Both the position numbers and the translations under genes were made by a program. Shown here piece by piece: positions 13,740 through 27,400 of a stretch of 64,000 nt of DNA (its first letter is position 1; each line of letters starts with the position of its first letter). The DNA is from Channa striata (lineage: Eukaryota; Chordata; Actinopteri; Anabantiformes; Channidae). The notes below the pieces were generated by a model. It searched no databases, was not told where the DNA came from, and worked only from the letters and a program-made list of their open reading frames with translations. The stretch spans positions 6,799,517 through 6,863,516 of the forward strand of contig CM065173.1 of assembly GCA_033026295.1 (NCBI GenBank), in the 5' to 3' direction.

Positions 13740-13930
13740 ATAGGAGGGTCAGGAGGGCAAGTCCTGGAGCAGTGGCCGGTTTCTGTTCTTGGCAGTGAAG
13801 CCTGTGCTCCAGATGGTGATGGAGCAGGTCAGGTTGGACCCAGTGATGGCTGGTTGAACTTGGGTGGCCTCAGAAGTTTCATGCTCTGCTGTGCCTCCTT
13901 TGTTAGGGAGCTCGTGTTCTGCTCCCATTG
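13740..13930 (-). mobile_element. Probable LINE (L2/Rex1-like) ORF remnant
   Basis: On the minus strand one frame reads NLTCSITIWSTGFTAKNRNR. It resembles the post-RT segment of fish L2/Rex1-type elements, where a 'SSITVW' motif is followed by a basic LQR-type stretch. The fragment is short, has stops upstream, and lacks the reverse transcriptase core. The family assignment is tentative. Confidence 0.4.
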
Positions 13931-15381
13931 GAGGATCTGGGTGACGAGGGCCTCAACAGGGGACACACACAGGGTGATAGGCGTCATTCTAAAAACCAAC
14001 AAGCCTCTTCCCTGTTTTATATCACGAAACGTTGTGTTATTTCCTACCTGTATGCAGACTCATCATCCTGGCAGATGAGCCCAATGAAGGCGGCGCCGTG
14101 TGGACACAAAATGGACTTAGCACATGCACAAACATACCCTTTGATTAGGATTTATATGGCTCATAAAACAGACGTGGAGAGTCTGCCGTTACATGGCAGG
14201 TCAACATAGGCGCACTCCTTTGAAGAATAAAGATTGAAGGCTGAAAATATGCAGCTGAATGTGTCCACTACAAACCGTTTGGAAAGAGACAGTGGCACAG
14301 AGATGCAGCTCATTACAAAGATACAGACAAAGAACAAATAACACACTGCTCGACTTTATATCATGGTGTTAAAGGAAGAGTCAGGGGGTCATTCAAATTA
14401 AAATGGCTTCATCCTTTTGGGAGCGTGATGATGTGCTGCTCAGGAGACAGAATAGAATTCAAGTCATGGTAAAACTGCTGCTGCAGTCACAGAGATAAAG
14501 TTCTGTAATATAAATATCTGCTTACTTACTATTAAAAGTATATTGGCGTTAAGTCTGGCACCATTAAAAAAGGAACTGCACCATTATCCCTGAGTCTTAA
14601 AATATGCAAATATTCATTGTCCTAGTTTTGCATCCAGTTCATTCCCCAGTCACGTAAATAAAGGAAACAATCAAAGCAGACCAGGCTGCGCTTCTGTGTA
14701 TGTAAATCACGCTCAGAATCTGTAGTTCTCATTTGCGTTTGCACATATCCTGCCTGACTCTTGCCGTTACAGACCGTCCAAACTGCAGCGGTAAGCAGTT
14801 CTTCTTCCTCATCAACACACAAAACTCTAAGAAATGCTTTGAACTACTGTGTCCACCATATGGTAAGTATGTAAACTAGTTTCCCGCACAGCTGGAGATT
14901 TTGCGTAATAGACTCCCGGAGATTAAAAAAATATAAATAATATATTTTTTTATTTTACCCAAATATCCAAAATCAGCTGACGTTGCTTTCCACTGGCGAA
15001 ATCTCCGCTGTCTTTAGATAAATCTCTGATGACAAATTATCATCCAGGTGTCTCTGACAGCGTGTTGGTTGGAATAAAAGAAAGAAAGAAAAATAAAATT
15101 TTAGGAAAACAGAACAAATGCACCAGTATGTGTCAACTGTCTCCTTCCAATGTCTGATCATTAATCTTGAGGGAACTGATGAGATTTGCAGGATTGAAGG
15201 GGCAGACCAAAGTCTTTTGACAACAGGAGGCTGCATTAAAACGTGTAAGTACAATGTCCATTATGCAAACAGTGGATAAAGTTACACAAAATAACACTAA
15301 TTTTACTAACATTAATTTTGCATGTTATTGTACACACATTAAAGAGACTGCAAACTAGCCAAAGGCCTGTAAGAGCGACAG

Positions 15382-15405
15382 CACACACACACACACACAC
15401 ACACA
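15382..15405. repeat. (CA)n microsatellite
   Basis: An uninterrupted CA run of 24 bp. Confidence 0.95.
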
Positions 15406-17264
15406 GGCAGCAGCTCTGTGAAATGAATTTGGTTCCACGTTGTTCCTGTTTTTCTGTTTGTCACTGGGAGTCGATGTGAGGCTGTAAACTGGGGGCCAGC
15501 AGGGACGGTGCAGCACAGCGGAGCCAGAAAATGAGAAATTAAAAGTTATTGTTGACTGTGTTCAAAACCACTCACAAACAAGTCACAGAGATTCACACAC
15601 ACAACATGCAGTGCTGTGCCTCTGAACACACACGCATATTCCTCATCATTTGACTCGTGTCATGCTTCTACTGACTGAACCTCGGATGTAGATTTGTGGC
15701 TTAGCGAGTTCAGATCGCTTTGCTTTGGCAGCATGTTCTGGACTCAGCTCAGTCAGACTCTGTTCATTTCCACAGTCCATCATTTCTGCAGTGCATCAGC
15801 AGAGAGCCAGACCTGTAGGATAAATATCCTCAAAAGCAACACAAATCATCCGAGTAGCACCTTTCACTTCACAAAGCACAGATAGACAGCTGTTGTGCTG
15901 TGGGTCCCCTGCACAGCTGTGGGATTTATAACAGTTATGTGAATATGTTTTACTTCTATTTTTTTTTCCTATCATTGAAAATCCAGCAGAACTGACTTTG
16001 ACTGACTGATGGTTGTAAAAGTAACAAAAGCACCTTTTCTGATTTTTATTATTAAAAAGTTATTGAAATCCACCTGATGTAAACCCTGTGCCCCTAAAAA
16101 AGGACCAATAGTCATACAGTCACAGCCTGCAATGCAATGTGTGAAATGCACAGACAAAATTAATCATGTTTAAACGTCCTCATTATTGGTAATTTCAGAC
16201 ATGTTTCATTGTCTAATAATTTGTACATGTGCCAAACAGAAATGCAACAATTGCTCATTTAAACCGAATAAATCACATTAGTGTATTACTCTTGTAGTAT
16301 CAGTACAGATGTACCTTACCTTAAAAAACCTGCAGGCTGCTGAGAAGTGAAATCAGAGAAGCTGCAGATCTTTGGAATATCAAGGTTTTCATGGACCACT
16401 TTAGTACACCCCCCCCCCAGGGTGACTGAAATGGACAAAGGTAGTGACAAATCAGCTGCGATGGATTTCCTACAGAACTGCCAACAAGCTTCAAGTCTTT
16501 GCAAGCCAATCTTTAGAGAAAGGAATTTAGAAATTAATGTTTTGAGTTGGAAAATGTATCAAAATGCAGAAATCTATATGCAATATTAAAACAAAGTAAC
16601 AGTCCGTGATACAAAATTATTGCTTTACTGCATTTTTTCTTGTTTGCTGACTAATCGTTTAATTAAAATGGCTTGTTATTCCTATTTCCAGCAGTGCAGC
16701 ACCTGGAAATTTACAAAACAAAGTGGCATAACTGATAAAGAAATACAAAGAGACACATCAAGACAAAAGGGGCAGACAGAGATAATGAAATTAGCGAAGC
16801 AGTCAGCCCACACATCGAGTCGATTCAATTAGGAAGAGAAAATCCGTCTACTTTGAGAGCAGCTCTCCGACTGTTCCCTGTCTGTGCCGTGACAATCTGT
16901 CAGGGGAACAGACATCGAGCTAATTCGTGATGCTCCAACATCCCAGCTTGAAGTTAAGCCACAGCGTGAAGCTTTCACACTGACTAAAGAGCGTGTGGGG
17001 TTTTAAAACCTCAACCTGTCATTATCTATTGAAATATTTGGAATAATTTGGACATAAAATGAAGTCACGTGCCGATGATGGGATCCAGTAGACTTCTCTC
17101 TGGAGCCAAATCTAAACTGGTGACAAAGAAGAGAGACTGTGGGAAACCTAAAAAAAATACTTTAACCTATCTCGATCTGTCTTCATGTGGAATAACTTCA
17201 ATAACTGACTTTGATCCTTTTCATTATTCATAGCACTGCTCTGGTTCTGTGTTAGTCGTGTAGG

Positions 17265-17400
17265 AGCCCTGGTGGCTCAGTGGCTGGAGCAATGGATCGA
17301 ATCCCATCCCAGCAGGTGTGGCCCCCCCAGCCATCAGGGTGACTCCTGACGGGACAAGCCGAAAGCTGTTGATCCTTGTTATGTGTCCAGATGTGACGCG
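17265..17400 (+). repeat. tRNA-derived SINE-like remnant
   Basis: TGGCTCAGTGG at 17272-17282 fits a Pol III A box, and GATCGAATC at about 17295-17303 fits a B box. The two are only about 12 bp apart, much closer than in an intact tRNA gene, so the tRNA-like head is internally deleted. The following GACGGGACAAGCCGAAAG resembles tails of known fish repeats. Confidence 0.4.
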
Positions 17401-20400
17401 TAAACCCTAATTCAGTTTGTAATGGTAAATTAATAAAAATACCAATTCATAACCAGTATCTCAATCTCTGTCTAGCACACACTGACGTACACTAACATTT
17501 GTATGTACAAAGCTGAGGGAAACACAACGGAAACCAATTATTTCTGTGCCCTCATTGGCTGTTCTCCGTTGGGGATCTTCCGGCCTTTGCAGCTTTTACA
17601 AACTGTGCATTATGTCTATTTTAAATCCCGGGAGGAACAAATCCAGGCTGTGTGGATGATAACTGAAGACACGCAAAGTGAGTTTTATCAAACTATTTGT
17701 GTGAGTCTGTAAAGTGTGAAGAACAGAGCTGGTCCCCGCCACCACAACAACAGCAGAGCCTCGCACATCGTTCATATTCCTGTGCTGCAGCAGTAACGAG
17801 GCTATTGGGGGAATAAAAAAAAGTCAAATTGAACTCAAAATGAATTTAAATCAAAGATGCCGCCTCCATTTCGCTTGCACAAAAATGGAATTTCAGAGCA
17901 GTCACATTCAGGTATAAAACATTCAGGGAAACTGTGCAAAGCAGTAATTTTAGTGAGTAAGAGCCTTTGTCGTATGTATAAATATTCAAATTTCTGTTGA
18001 GAGCAGCTTATGAAACTATTAGAATAAGGGGAAAAGAATGTATTTGTGCCTAAACACCCACAATGACAAAAAGGACGAATTTGCATGAATTACTGTGACA
18101 CAGTGGACGTTTTCACCATCTTTGTGAAAGTTCTGTCTCTCCTGCTTCTGCTCAGGTTCCACCTCAACAAACTGAGGTCTTGCGGTTTCTGTTTGTTTCC
18201 ACTGGACGTCTACTGACCTTTAGCCCTGAGCCGCGGAGAAGGCCTGAGACGAGAAGAGAGACGCCGTTAAATAGAAAGCTGAACTTCCAACCTTAGTATT
18301 TGTTGGTTACAGCTGGTTTCAAATATCAGTATGTGAAACTTATCTTGCATAGTGGAAAACATGACTCACTGTTTTCCCCAAAACAAATAGGATCAGCACA
18401 TATAAGCGTGTGATCATTTTATTCATCACATAATCTCAGGAAAAGTATGTGTTTCATATAAATACGATAAGGAAAGTTACAAAATAATAACATCTGATTA
18501 AATACAACAAAAGAAAACTGATCTCCTGGGAGAATAGTGAGAATAAAAATACTTTCAATATCATACCTGGAAGATGCTTCAGATTTTGTAAATAAAGTGA
18601 AATTGAAAGTTGGAAAAGAAAAAAAACAGATTGGATTATCTTTCCGAACAGAACTACATTTATAATCCTCACAAGTAAAAATGGTAAACAGCTCTTTGGG
18701 TGCAGAGAGGATTTGGGATGGAGGGAAACAAACCGCTAATCTTCGAAACAGATTCCACCTTCACTTACCTGAGCATAAGGTTTCAAGCAGCAGTGAAGTG
18801 GTGAGAGTAACAAAGGGACAAAACAGAAGAAGCCATCTTGTGTCCGTTTTGTGTGTTCACAATGAAGCCGGCTCGAAGCTTAAATCTGCGGTAAACAGTC
18901 ACCGGTTCATTTTACCGTTCAACGCCTCCTCAAATCCAACTCTACGTGCCTTTAAAATCATCTCACATCTTTAAAATCAATGTATTTTTTTTTAGTCGCA
19001 CGTTAAGCCGAGCAGCCAGCGAGACGCACACTGAGACAGACAGATTGGTCCGCCAGCGTAAACCGGACCAAATTAACTTTGGGAACGATTATCATCTCTG
19101 TCTGGGCTGAAATGCGATGGCTTATCCACAACAGTGTGTAGTGGGATGAAATCAATTACACGGACTAATGTGGTTTTCGATTGCCGGCCTCTGGTATGTG
19201 AGCAGTGCACAGACGCACACAGCTGCTGATCACAGACGAATGATGACGGAAGACGAGGAACGCACAGGTTTACAGCAGGTACATTACTGGTGATTTTCAT
19301 CATCCCATAATCCTGTTCCTACACTTGCAGCCTGCGCCTGTCCACAGCATCCTCAGCCTCCTCCGGCTGGTTCCTATTCTGTCTTCTATCTATCTGCACC
19401 GCAGCTGTTACAGTCACTCCACCGATGGCCAACACCACCTCATTTGTTCTTCAAGTTGTTCCGTCGAACTGTGGGAATTTGTCTAAAGAAGCACAAACAA
19501 CTTTTTAATTAAATTAGAATTGAAGCAGAAAAGTGTAATGCGACCAAAAATACAACCCTGCACTCCACATACAACGTGTACCTTCCTTTTTGAGGAGATC
19601 CAAATCTTCTCGTTTCGAGCGTTTCGCTTCCCTTAATAAAAAACGGCATGGACGCGGCTAAAAGCAGAGGCATTCTCACATTTTCTGCTAATCCATCAGA
19701 CAGACTGACAGCGGGCCATTATTCCTTCATCTGTATGAAGTCTTTTCATTTCTTGCCCAGCGAGTTAAATAGATTTTCACTCACAATGTCCATTTTCAGC
19801 CCCCTCTGTAATTGTTCTGGTTTGAGGAGGCAGGGAACATTTAATAATAGATATTGAGAAAAAAAGGAGACTCACACCATTGTTCCCCGCACTGCGTGTC
19901 AGACACTGAAGGCCTGCTGGTTGCAACGGGCAAACGGGGGAAACTAAGCAGCCTGTGACATGCTGGCTAATGGGAAAGTGTGCGACGTCAGTGCTTCATT
20001 TCTGTAAGTTTTTGTGTACAAGAAAAACACATTTCCAAAGAACAGTGTGGAGGTGAGTACAGGTCTGGACGGCTGCAGGTCGGACATCATTTCCTACTGA
20101 GCATCAATCGAAACAGCACCAGCAGTACAGAAATCCTACTGAAGGACACAGCTCCAACAGATCATCAGCTTTCATCTGAGGTTATGCACAAAGTAATGTT
20201 TCATTTTCACGAAAAGCTCCCCCCCCATCGACTCAGCAGTCGTCAGATACTCGTCACTCCCAGACAAACATCCATCACCACCATTAAACGCGGTGAGGCC
20301 ACCTGCACTTCACATTCAGGAGAATTTTGAGATTACTGTTCTTTTTACCTGCTTTTTAATCACAGAAGCTGTTGAAAATCACAAGATTATTGTCTTTTTG

Positions 20401-21055
20401 TATTTTTTTATAGACGCATATTTTTATCCTATATTGTTTGCAACATTTTCCTGTTTCATATTTTATCGTTACACTTCAGAATTTGATTAGCTATAATTGT
20501 CTACCTCTAAGGCTACATGGGCCAACAGTGGGAACACTGGACACACATGAACACACATTTTTTTAAATAAAAAATAGAAAGTTATAATTCATGCTTTAAG
20601 GGAGAAACATGGTACAGTTACAAATTCTAGCACTTATTAGTATATGGCTCCATTCTTGACCATTTACATAGTTGGAAATAAAGGTGCTAACACAGAGGAG
20701 TGAATCATGATCAGCTGTCGTTGTGTCAAGAAAGGTGTTTGGTTTGTGAGGTAGAGCTCTTAATCAAACTGGAGACATTCCAGTTGTCAGCTGGGTCCTG
20801 TGTGAGGTGTGTAAATGATTGTGAGAAGCTTTGACATCATTGGCAGTAGATTGTAATGTAGGTGTCATGGCGGCACTGGTGGTGGTCCATGTTTTTTATA
20901 ATCATGCAGGTAAAACATTTGAAGGTATCACATCCTGCTACAGTATAATGTGACGCACACACTGTGGCACCAGAACCCAGGGTTTGGGTTCCGAGTGTTC
21001 AGGCAACAAAAGCACTTTGGAATTCTGTTTACACTTTGTTTATCTTCAGTTCCAG

Positions 21056-21056
21056 G

Positions 21057-21088
<32 letters not shown>

Positions 21089-21096
21089 CTCCTCTC
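21056..21096. repeat. (TCC)n-rich tract
   Basis: A pyrimidine-rich imperfect TCC/TCT repeat ending in a run of CTC units. The open frames over it (poly-E on one strand, leucine/proline-rich on the other) are by-products of the repeat. Confidence 0.85.
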
Positions 21097-23804
21097 GTGC
21101 AGGTGCAGCGGTACAGGCTTGCTGATTCTGGTCTTTGCAGTGTGTTTTAGTGGCTCTAGTCGGCCAAAATGAAGCGGACGTGACCCAATGCAGCAGTTGG
21201 TGTTTGTCACAGCCCAAACCTACGTGGTGTCCCAGGACTTTAATGTGAGGGAAACTTCATCCTTCTTAAAGATGGAACCAGCGTGTGTCAGCACCATCTG
21301 AGAAAAGGAGACACACCTTCACACCCATCGGCTCTTCTGTCTTGGAAATGTTACCTGCAAGGAAGGTCTGGAGGTGGTTAGAGGAATTCGTTCCGAGCTT
21401 AAACAGACTTCATTACAGTGATCCACTGATGTTTTCTGTCTTCATCATTGCTTATTGTGTCGGATGACTTCATTATTACACAACGTTTGTGTGCAGGTCT
21501 GTTTTCAAGTTTGCATTTCACTTGAGCAAGATTCATTAGTATTTTATGGCCTTGATCCAGACTGACTCACAATAGACTCATCACTAGAATGGGGTTAAAA
21601 ATCCTCAGCAGAAAAATTAGTCTGTAGCTGAAGTGACAGGCCATCAGTGGAAGCGGAAAGGGAAGAAAACAGGGTGATTAAAACAAAATGCCAAGGAGAT
21701 TAGCTCAGATGGGACTAGTTGGCTTTAAAAAGAACGTGTATTTGTGATTCTTTTGTTGGCATGCTGTGCCATACAGTGGAGAAGCTTCCCCAGCTTCATA
21801 TTTTCTGAAGAAGATATAAAAAAAAATCTGTCAGTTAGAGAGAGGAGAGGAAAGGACTGATATAGAGGGGAGGAGGAAATCTGGAAGCTGTAAAAGGCCA
21901 GAGGTGGAAGGACGAAATAGAAATGGAGAAGATGAATGCATCAGAGATAGAAAGACAGGAAGGCGTGAAGGGTGATCGCTGTCAGCCCCGCTAGATTAAA
22001 CCTGCTGACGCACAAGGGGGAAGGAAAAAAATGGAACCCTCAGTATTAAAGATTTGATGAGTTATTGTTGTCTAATGTTAAATGTTTCCCAGCATGCAAT
22101 CGCCCCCAAACTGCGGAACAGTGGAAAGGTTTCCTTTGGTGCATGTTTTTGGTTTGTTCCAGTTTAAATTGTCGCATTACAAACAACCTGAGGCCTGTAA
22201 ACAGAACTAACATTGACATTTTAAGGAGCCTGTTTACTGGGGGAAGTTTGGCTTCCCTGACAGCGTGCCAGCCTGGAGGTTTTGGAGTCAAACCGAGCCC
22301 AGTCTCTGGATCTTGTCGTTTCGCATATTAGACTTAACCTTATTTTTCTGTGGTGAAGTACAGAGACGTCAAGCCATCAGACGTCAGTGTCTGAGCCATA
22401 TTAACCCTGGCTGTGTCCTGCGCTGCTCTCACAGGGGTGCAGCCGATTCAGTAAGTTTCCGTGTTTGCTTTTTTTGTTGTTTTCTGATTTAGTGACATGA
22501 GACGTGCTGGCTGAGTAAAAGTCAGTCTGCATCATTTGTAAGTCTGCACACGCTGAATGTGTGTAATCACATTCCTGAGCGTAAAAGAGGATGTTTGTCA
22601 CTGTTGAGTGAACAGTGGGGCTTCCTTTGCTCGCCGGCATCTTAATTGTGTGATACTTGCCCACAGATTATCTTTAACAATAAAACTCGACCTGAGAGCT
22701 CAGCAGACTCCATGTGGAGGCGAAGTGTCATCAGGTTACACTTTCTATTCAGATCCCAACATGATTCTGTCCAAAGAGGCACATTTCTGTTGAAGAGCGT
22801 TAGCGAGCGTCCTCACTCAAAACAGCAAACTGAAATAAGAGTCAGCGTCGGTCCTTTAATGTCTCACCTGACCAATTAATAACTGAGTATATGTGTTTTC
22901 AGTGTGTAGTTTTTGTTAATTTGACTTACTGATGATTGTCCAAACACAAAAGGCAGCATGAGTGGCATCGATTTTTCAAAGTCTGCACAAATCGAAAACA
23001 AAAGAGTCTAAAAGCTCGGCTGCCATTTAGTTCATTAGCTTCGCATCTGTCGCGACATGTTTTGAAGAAAATGAGCGATTTGCACGAGCTCCTTCGAGTG
23101 CGTGCACTTTGTGTGTTTTATCCCTGGTGAGCATCACCTTCACTGAAACTGGACTGAAGTCAGCTCGTCATCTCCTCTCCATCTCTTCCGTTCCCACGCC
23201 GAGAAGCATCGACAGGAGCTCATGTGCCGTAAATTCGCCACAGTCAGAATTCCAGTTTGTGATGTACTGTGTATCTAAACTGTACATCTGTGCTGAACCC
23301 ACGGACACACACATAGTGAAGTGACATGACTCACTGCTTGCACAGCCAGCTACATGCTGCCCAGACACAGGCTTCATTTCATACTTCAGTCTAGTCTAGT
23401 TAGACTTGCAGAGACATTCGGACAAATCCTGGTAAAGGCTTATTTGCAGACAAGATTTGGGTCTGAGATTAAATGTGGATAAAGTGAAGTTTAGTGTGAG
23501 AACCAGACTAACTTAACATTATTCATCCGGCCTGATGTTGTTTAATACACCGGAATTAACACTCCGGAATGTTGGGAATGGGGCAAACATGAAACAAAAA
23601 GTTCACGATGGCGCGGTCGAGTTCAGCAGCTGTTGTACCTGCTCCGACACTTTCTTTGTACATGCTCCTTCCTGCTTATATTTTTTAATTATTAAAACAG
23701 CATGCACAGTGTCACATCACATATGACAGACAGAAGCTCACAAACATTGGATTACAGCACCAGAACTGCAACGCAAAACATTTTCCTCCTGACCGAGCCT
23801 GAAC

Positions 23805-24720
23805 GTGCATAACTTTTTTGCTGGCTTTGAGTCGGGAAACCGACCACATGCTGTGCTCCCAGCTGGAGGTGGGGAGACACTCACTGTGACGGAGCACGAC
23901 GTGAGGAGGGTCTTATGTGTGAACACCTGGAAAGCAGCTGGGCCAGGCGGCATTAGCGGACATGTCCTTAAAACCTGTACGGATCAGCTGGCACCTGTGT
24001 TCACAGAGATATTCAACCTCTCGCTACGACAGTGTGTGATTCCCATTTGCTTTAGGAAGTCTATTATAATCCCCATAATGAAGATTCCACGCCCCATCAG
24101 TCCCAACGACATATCGGTAGTGATGAAAGGTTTTGATCATCAAATGTTCATCACCACTTCTCTGCCTGAGACTCTGGACCCATTAACATTCACACACAGA
24201 GATCCCCTGAGCCCTCCTACTCCACAAGATCCTCTCCCATGTGGATACTCTCAGGATTATGGACTTTTGTTGTTGTCATTTTTGTTTATTTCCTGTTTTG
24301 CACTTTTATTTTGTAGTGTTGCTTTTTTTTCCTGTTGGTTTCATGTGTGTTCCTTGTTCGTTGTCCACTTCTCATCATGGGCTCTGAAGTGGAAAGAATA
24401 AACTCTTTCAAACACCTCGCAGTGACTTTCCCAAGACCTGCCCTGGACACATCACATAAACACCATCGTGAAGAAGGCCGGACAGCGTCTGTACCTCCTC
24501 AGACGACTGAGGGACTTTAAGCTTTCCCTCAAGCTGCTCAAGAACTATTACACTCGCACCATTGAGAGCATCTTGTGCGGGAGCCACTTGGATGAGAAAC
24601 TGCTCCAAGCAAGACCTCTTAGTCCTGAAGAAGGCCCGTTCAGCTGAGCGGACCATCAGAACCTCCCTCCCTAATCTGGACATTTACACCACATGCTGCA
24701 GGTTAGGGGTTAAGAAGATC
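23805..24720 (+). pseudogene. LINE retrotransposon ORF2 remnant (L2/Rex1-like), internally deleted
   Basis: The first part carries reverse transcriptase N-terminal motifs of fish non-LTR elements: WKAAGPGGISGHVLK, QLAPVFTEIFNLSL and SLPETLDPL. Around 24375-24430 a later ORF segment appears (GSEVERINSFKHLAVTF). A +1 shifted frame then gives INTIVKKAGQRLYLLRRLRD and LLKNYYTRTIESIL (about 24450-24575), and another segment reads LVLKKARSAERTI. The catalytic YxDD region is missing, and AT-rich filler lies between about 24240 and 24370. The copy is clearly dead: deletion, frameshifts and stops. It lies on the + strand and ends near a hairpin element. Confidence 0.8.
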
Positions 24721-24741
24721 TTTAACACACACACTAATACT

Positions 24742-24844
24742 GGATGGAATTACAAGAGGAGGTGCTTCTAATGTTTTGGCCACACCATTCATTTTAAACA
24801 TGGTGGCCAAAACATTAGAACCATCTCTTCTTATAATGCCCTCC
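24742..24844. mobile_element. Hairpin / short inverted-repeat element inside the LINE
   Basis: Two arms of about 45 bp (24742-24786 and 24800-24844) are inverted copies around a 13 bp loop. The inner core TTCTAATGTTTTGGCCA (24766-24782) is matched perfectly by its reverse complement at 24804-24820, and the outer parts match with several mismatches. The element separates LINE coding remnants from LINE 3'-tail-like sequence. It could be a tiny MITE or a palindromic 3' structure of the retroelement. Confidence 0.75.
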
Positions 24845-25079
24845 AGTACAACTCCACTAACCACTTTGACCTCAGTCATAAACACATATTAGAATTATCA
24901 CCTTTGCCAGAGTTCCAACTTAAAAACTGTGAAATCAGAACCTTGCAAAATCACAATTCATGGCAGAGCTGCTGTATTGGATTGTAATTTTCACTTTTTC
25001 TGGAGGCATAACATCGCTGACTCTGACTTTTGACCTTTGGTTTCTATTCTGTGTCGGTCCTACCTTGTAAATGGATGCA

Positions 25080-25160
25080 GGTACACCAGTGCGTTTCACT
25101 GTACATTGTGCTACGTACCACTGTGCATGTGACAAATAAAACTTATCTTTAAAACAAAAT
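25080..25160 (+). mobile_element. Probable 3' tail of the LINE
   Basis: The stretch CACTGTGCATGTGACAAATA followed by AAACTTATC resembles the 3' ends of fish L2/Rex1-type LINEs, which commonly close with a 'gtgacaaataaa' motif before a short tail. Position and strand agree with the ORF remnant upstream. Confidence 0.5.
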
Positions 25161-26038
25161 ACCAAAAAGTAAGCTGTGGACAAGGTCACTGCACATACAA
25201 TCTGGGTTGCGCACAAAAACAAAAAAAAATCCAACCTGATAAACACATAACAATTAATTCTGGGCTATTTTGCAATGTCAGTCCTTAAGTGAGCGGTGAC
25301 TGGCTACGATAGTGGCGTGACCACTGTGCACACGTGTGACAGGGATCGCTCGTACACATGGAAAATTAGAGGGAACACTGGTCATGTGATGAGTTATCTC
25401 AGAAGGTAAGGTAAAAGTTTTTCCCCAACACCCACTGCTGATCAGGTGTGTTCAGTCAATCAGAAGCTATAAGGAACCACTTTAAATGAGGATGGAGTTG
25501 AGGGAAGACAAAGTGAATGGGTATGTTGCAGCTCCTGACTGACTGAGCCACGTGGGGCAGGAGTAGTTCGAAAACTAGCAGGACGGGAGTCTGAGAACCT
25601 CTGCTCTAAGAGCTGTGAGGTTTGTGACAATAGTTTCTATGGCTAAAAGAAAAAAAAAAAGAACCAGTACTCCATCCGTTGATTTGGCATTTCTCACACT
25701 GGATGCCCTTCCTGGGTGGGGTTAGAGTCAATCCTGTGGCCTTCTGTATTCCAGCCTGATGCACTAGCCAACAGCTAATTACTTTTATTACACTTGCTCA
25801 ATCACTCACAGAAATGTATCAAATACAAAACAATCTTACCCGTATATAATGTCAATATTTAATAGAAATGTGTGTTTGCTTTTTTTTTGTAAATCTGAAT
25901 ACAAATAGTTTTTGTCTTGCCATGTCGCACAGATGAGAATTTCTGCAGGTGAAGACATCAGGCTGTGTGTCTCTGATGATACTTCACATTCTGTAGATGC
26001 TCATGACAAGTTGTAATTTACTGTTTTCATCTTGGGTC

Positions 26039-26042
<4 letters not shown>

Positions 26043-26135
<93 letters not shown>
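26043..26135. repeat. Long (TG)n microsatellite
   Basis: About 93 bp of uninterrupted TG dinucleotides, the longest in the window. The poly-TH open frame across it on the minus strand is an artefact of the repeat. Confidence 0.97.
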
Positions 26136-26136
<1 letters not shown>

Positions 26137-26956
26137 TTCCCTGATGGCAGAACAGATACAGTAATGTGGAGTCCCGGTAGCACATATCCTGACAGGGGGG
26201 AATAATAGGACATCCCCGTGGGACGTCTTTGTAAATGGGTTCTTGTTGTTGTTCAGGGTAATTGCAGAGTGCAGCTCAGCTGTTGCTGTTTTCATCCAGA
26301 CATTTCGCCGCCTTGTCATTCATAGATATTGTAGATATTGCTGCTCCTCTTAGTGCAGAGGAATGTCTCTGTGTGTGTCTGGTAATGTGTGTCAGGAGTG
26401 AGTATATAAATATGAAAAGTTTTGTTCTGTTCTTTGCCTTCTGTCGTTCGTGCTTTGACCATTTTTGTGAACATAGATACCAGTGTGTGTGGAGGCTTAG
26501 CTCAAGAGGAAAACATATTGTATATAAATTATCATTTTAACAATTACAATCAAACTTATTCTAGCATTATAGTGTGAGCTTTATCTTAAGTACAGAATAT
26601 GCGGCACTGATGAACTTTCAGAGATGATCAAAAAAAAAGGACCAATCATGTTGGATAAAATGAGTATAGATCTCCAGAATGTATTGTAATATTTGTCCTG
26701 GAAATAAACACCCCCCTTGTATTTAATCGTAGGTCATCTGCTTATGTTACACACACATACTCACACACATATGACAGTGGCTGCAAGCTGTTCTCATGAC
26801 CCACTGGGGGCAACTTAGAATTCAAAGTCCTGCCAAAAAACCCTTCACAGTGTACCCAGGAGGAACCGGGAGTCAAGTGAAGATAAATCTGTTTAATTTT
26901 ATCAAGTCTAAGTTTTCTAGGTACAGAAAAAAATGGAAAACTGTACTTCTCTACTT

Positions 26957-27400
26957 TCAGGCTGCCCCAGTAACTCCCTAAAAAGCCTTCAATTAATCCA
27001 AAATACTGCTGCAGGATTACTGACTGGGATTGGTAAGAGAGATCATATTTCACCTTCATTAGCCTCTCTCCATTGGCTTCACATTAAATGTCGAATTGAA
27101 TTTAAAAACCTTCTTCTTACCTATAAAGCTCTAAACGGTCAAGCTCCATCATATCTAAAAGATCTCCTAGTACCATGTCATCCTAACAGACCAGATTGGG
27201 ACTAGAATGGGAGGCAGAGCCTTTAGCTATCAAGCTCCTCTCCTTTGGAACCAGCTCCCAGTCCAGATTCGGGAAGCAGACACCCTCTCTACTTTTAAGA
27301 CGAGGTTCCAAACCTTCTTCTTTGATAAAGCTTATAGTTGGTTCTAGTCCTGCTGCTATAGGCTTCAGCCCACATATATAACGCCACCACTGTATGACAT
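26957..27400 (+). pseudogene. Second LINE ORF2 C-terminal remnant with 3' end
   Basis: One frame reads SLQLIQNTAAGLLTGI, ASLHWLHIKCRIEFKNLLL and YKALNGQAPSYLKDLL. This is the familiar C-terminal part of a fish LINE ORF2 ('LQ..QN.AAR.LT', 'L.SLHWLP', 'YKALNG.AP.Y'). A shifted frame continues with 'RSRFGKQTPSLLLRRGSKP', and the DNA AGACGAGGTTCCAAACCTTC then TTTGATAAAGCTTATAGTTG matches the recalled 3' region. It is frameshifted and has no RT core. It differs from the 23.8-25.2 kb element. Confidence 0.75.

Larger units (their letters stand above)
13930..23800. other. Intergenic, no gene recognised
   Basis: About 10 kb without a supportable exon. It holds a (CA)n tract (15382-15405), a short poly-C run near 16409-16419, a tRNA-like SINE remnant near 17265-17400 and a (TCC)n-rich tract near 21056-21096. 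Stretches such as 19010-19300 are of mixed composition and free of obvious repeats and could hold conserved regulatory sequence, but nothing in the sequence alone proves this. Confidence 0.45.

Noticed and set aside
17265..17310. tRNA gene
   Set aside because: A-box and B-box like motifs are too close and no cloverleaf can be drawn; better explained as a SINE remnant.
24240..24370. Hydrophobic stretch in the 198-residue open frame at 23.8-24.4 kb as a membrane protein
   Set aside because: It is AT-rich filler within a deleted LINE; the flanking frame is reverse-transcriptase-like.
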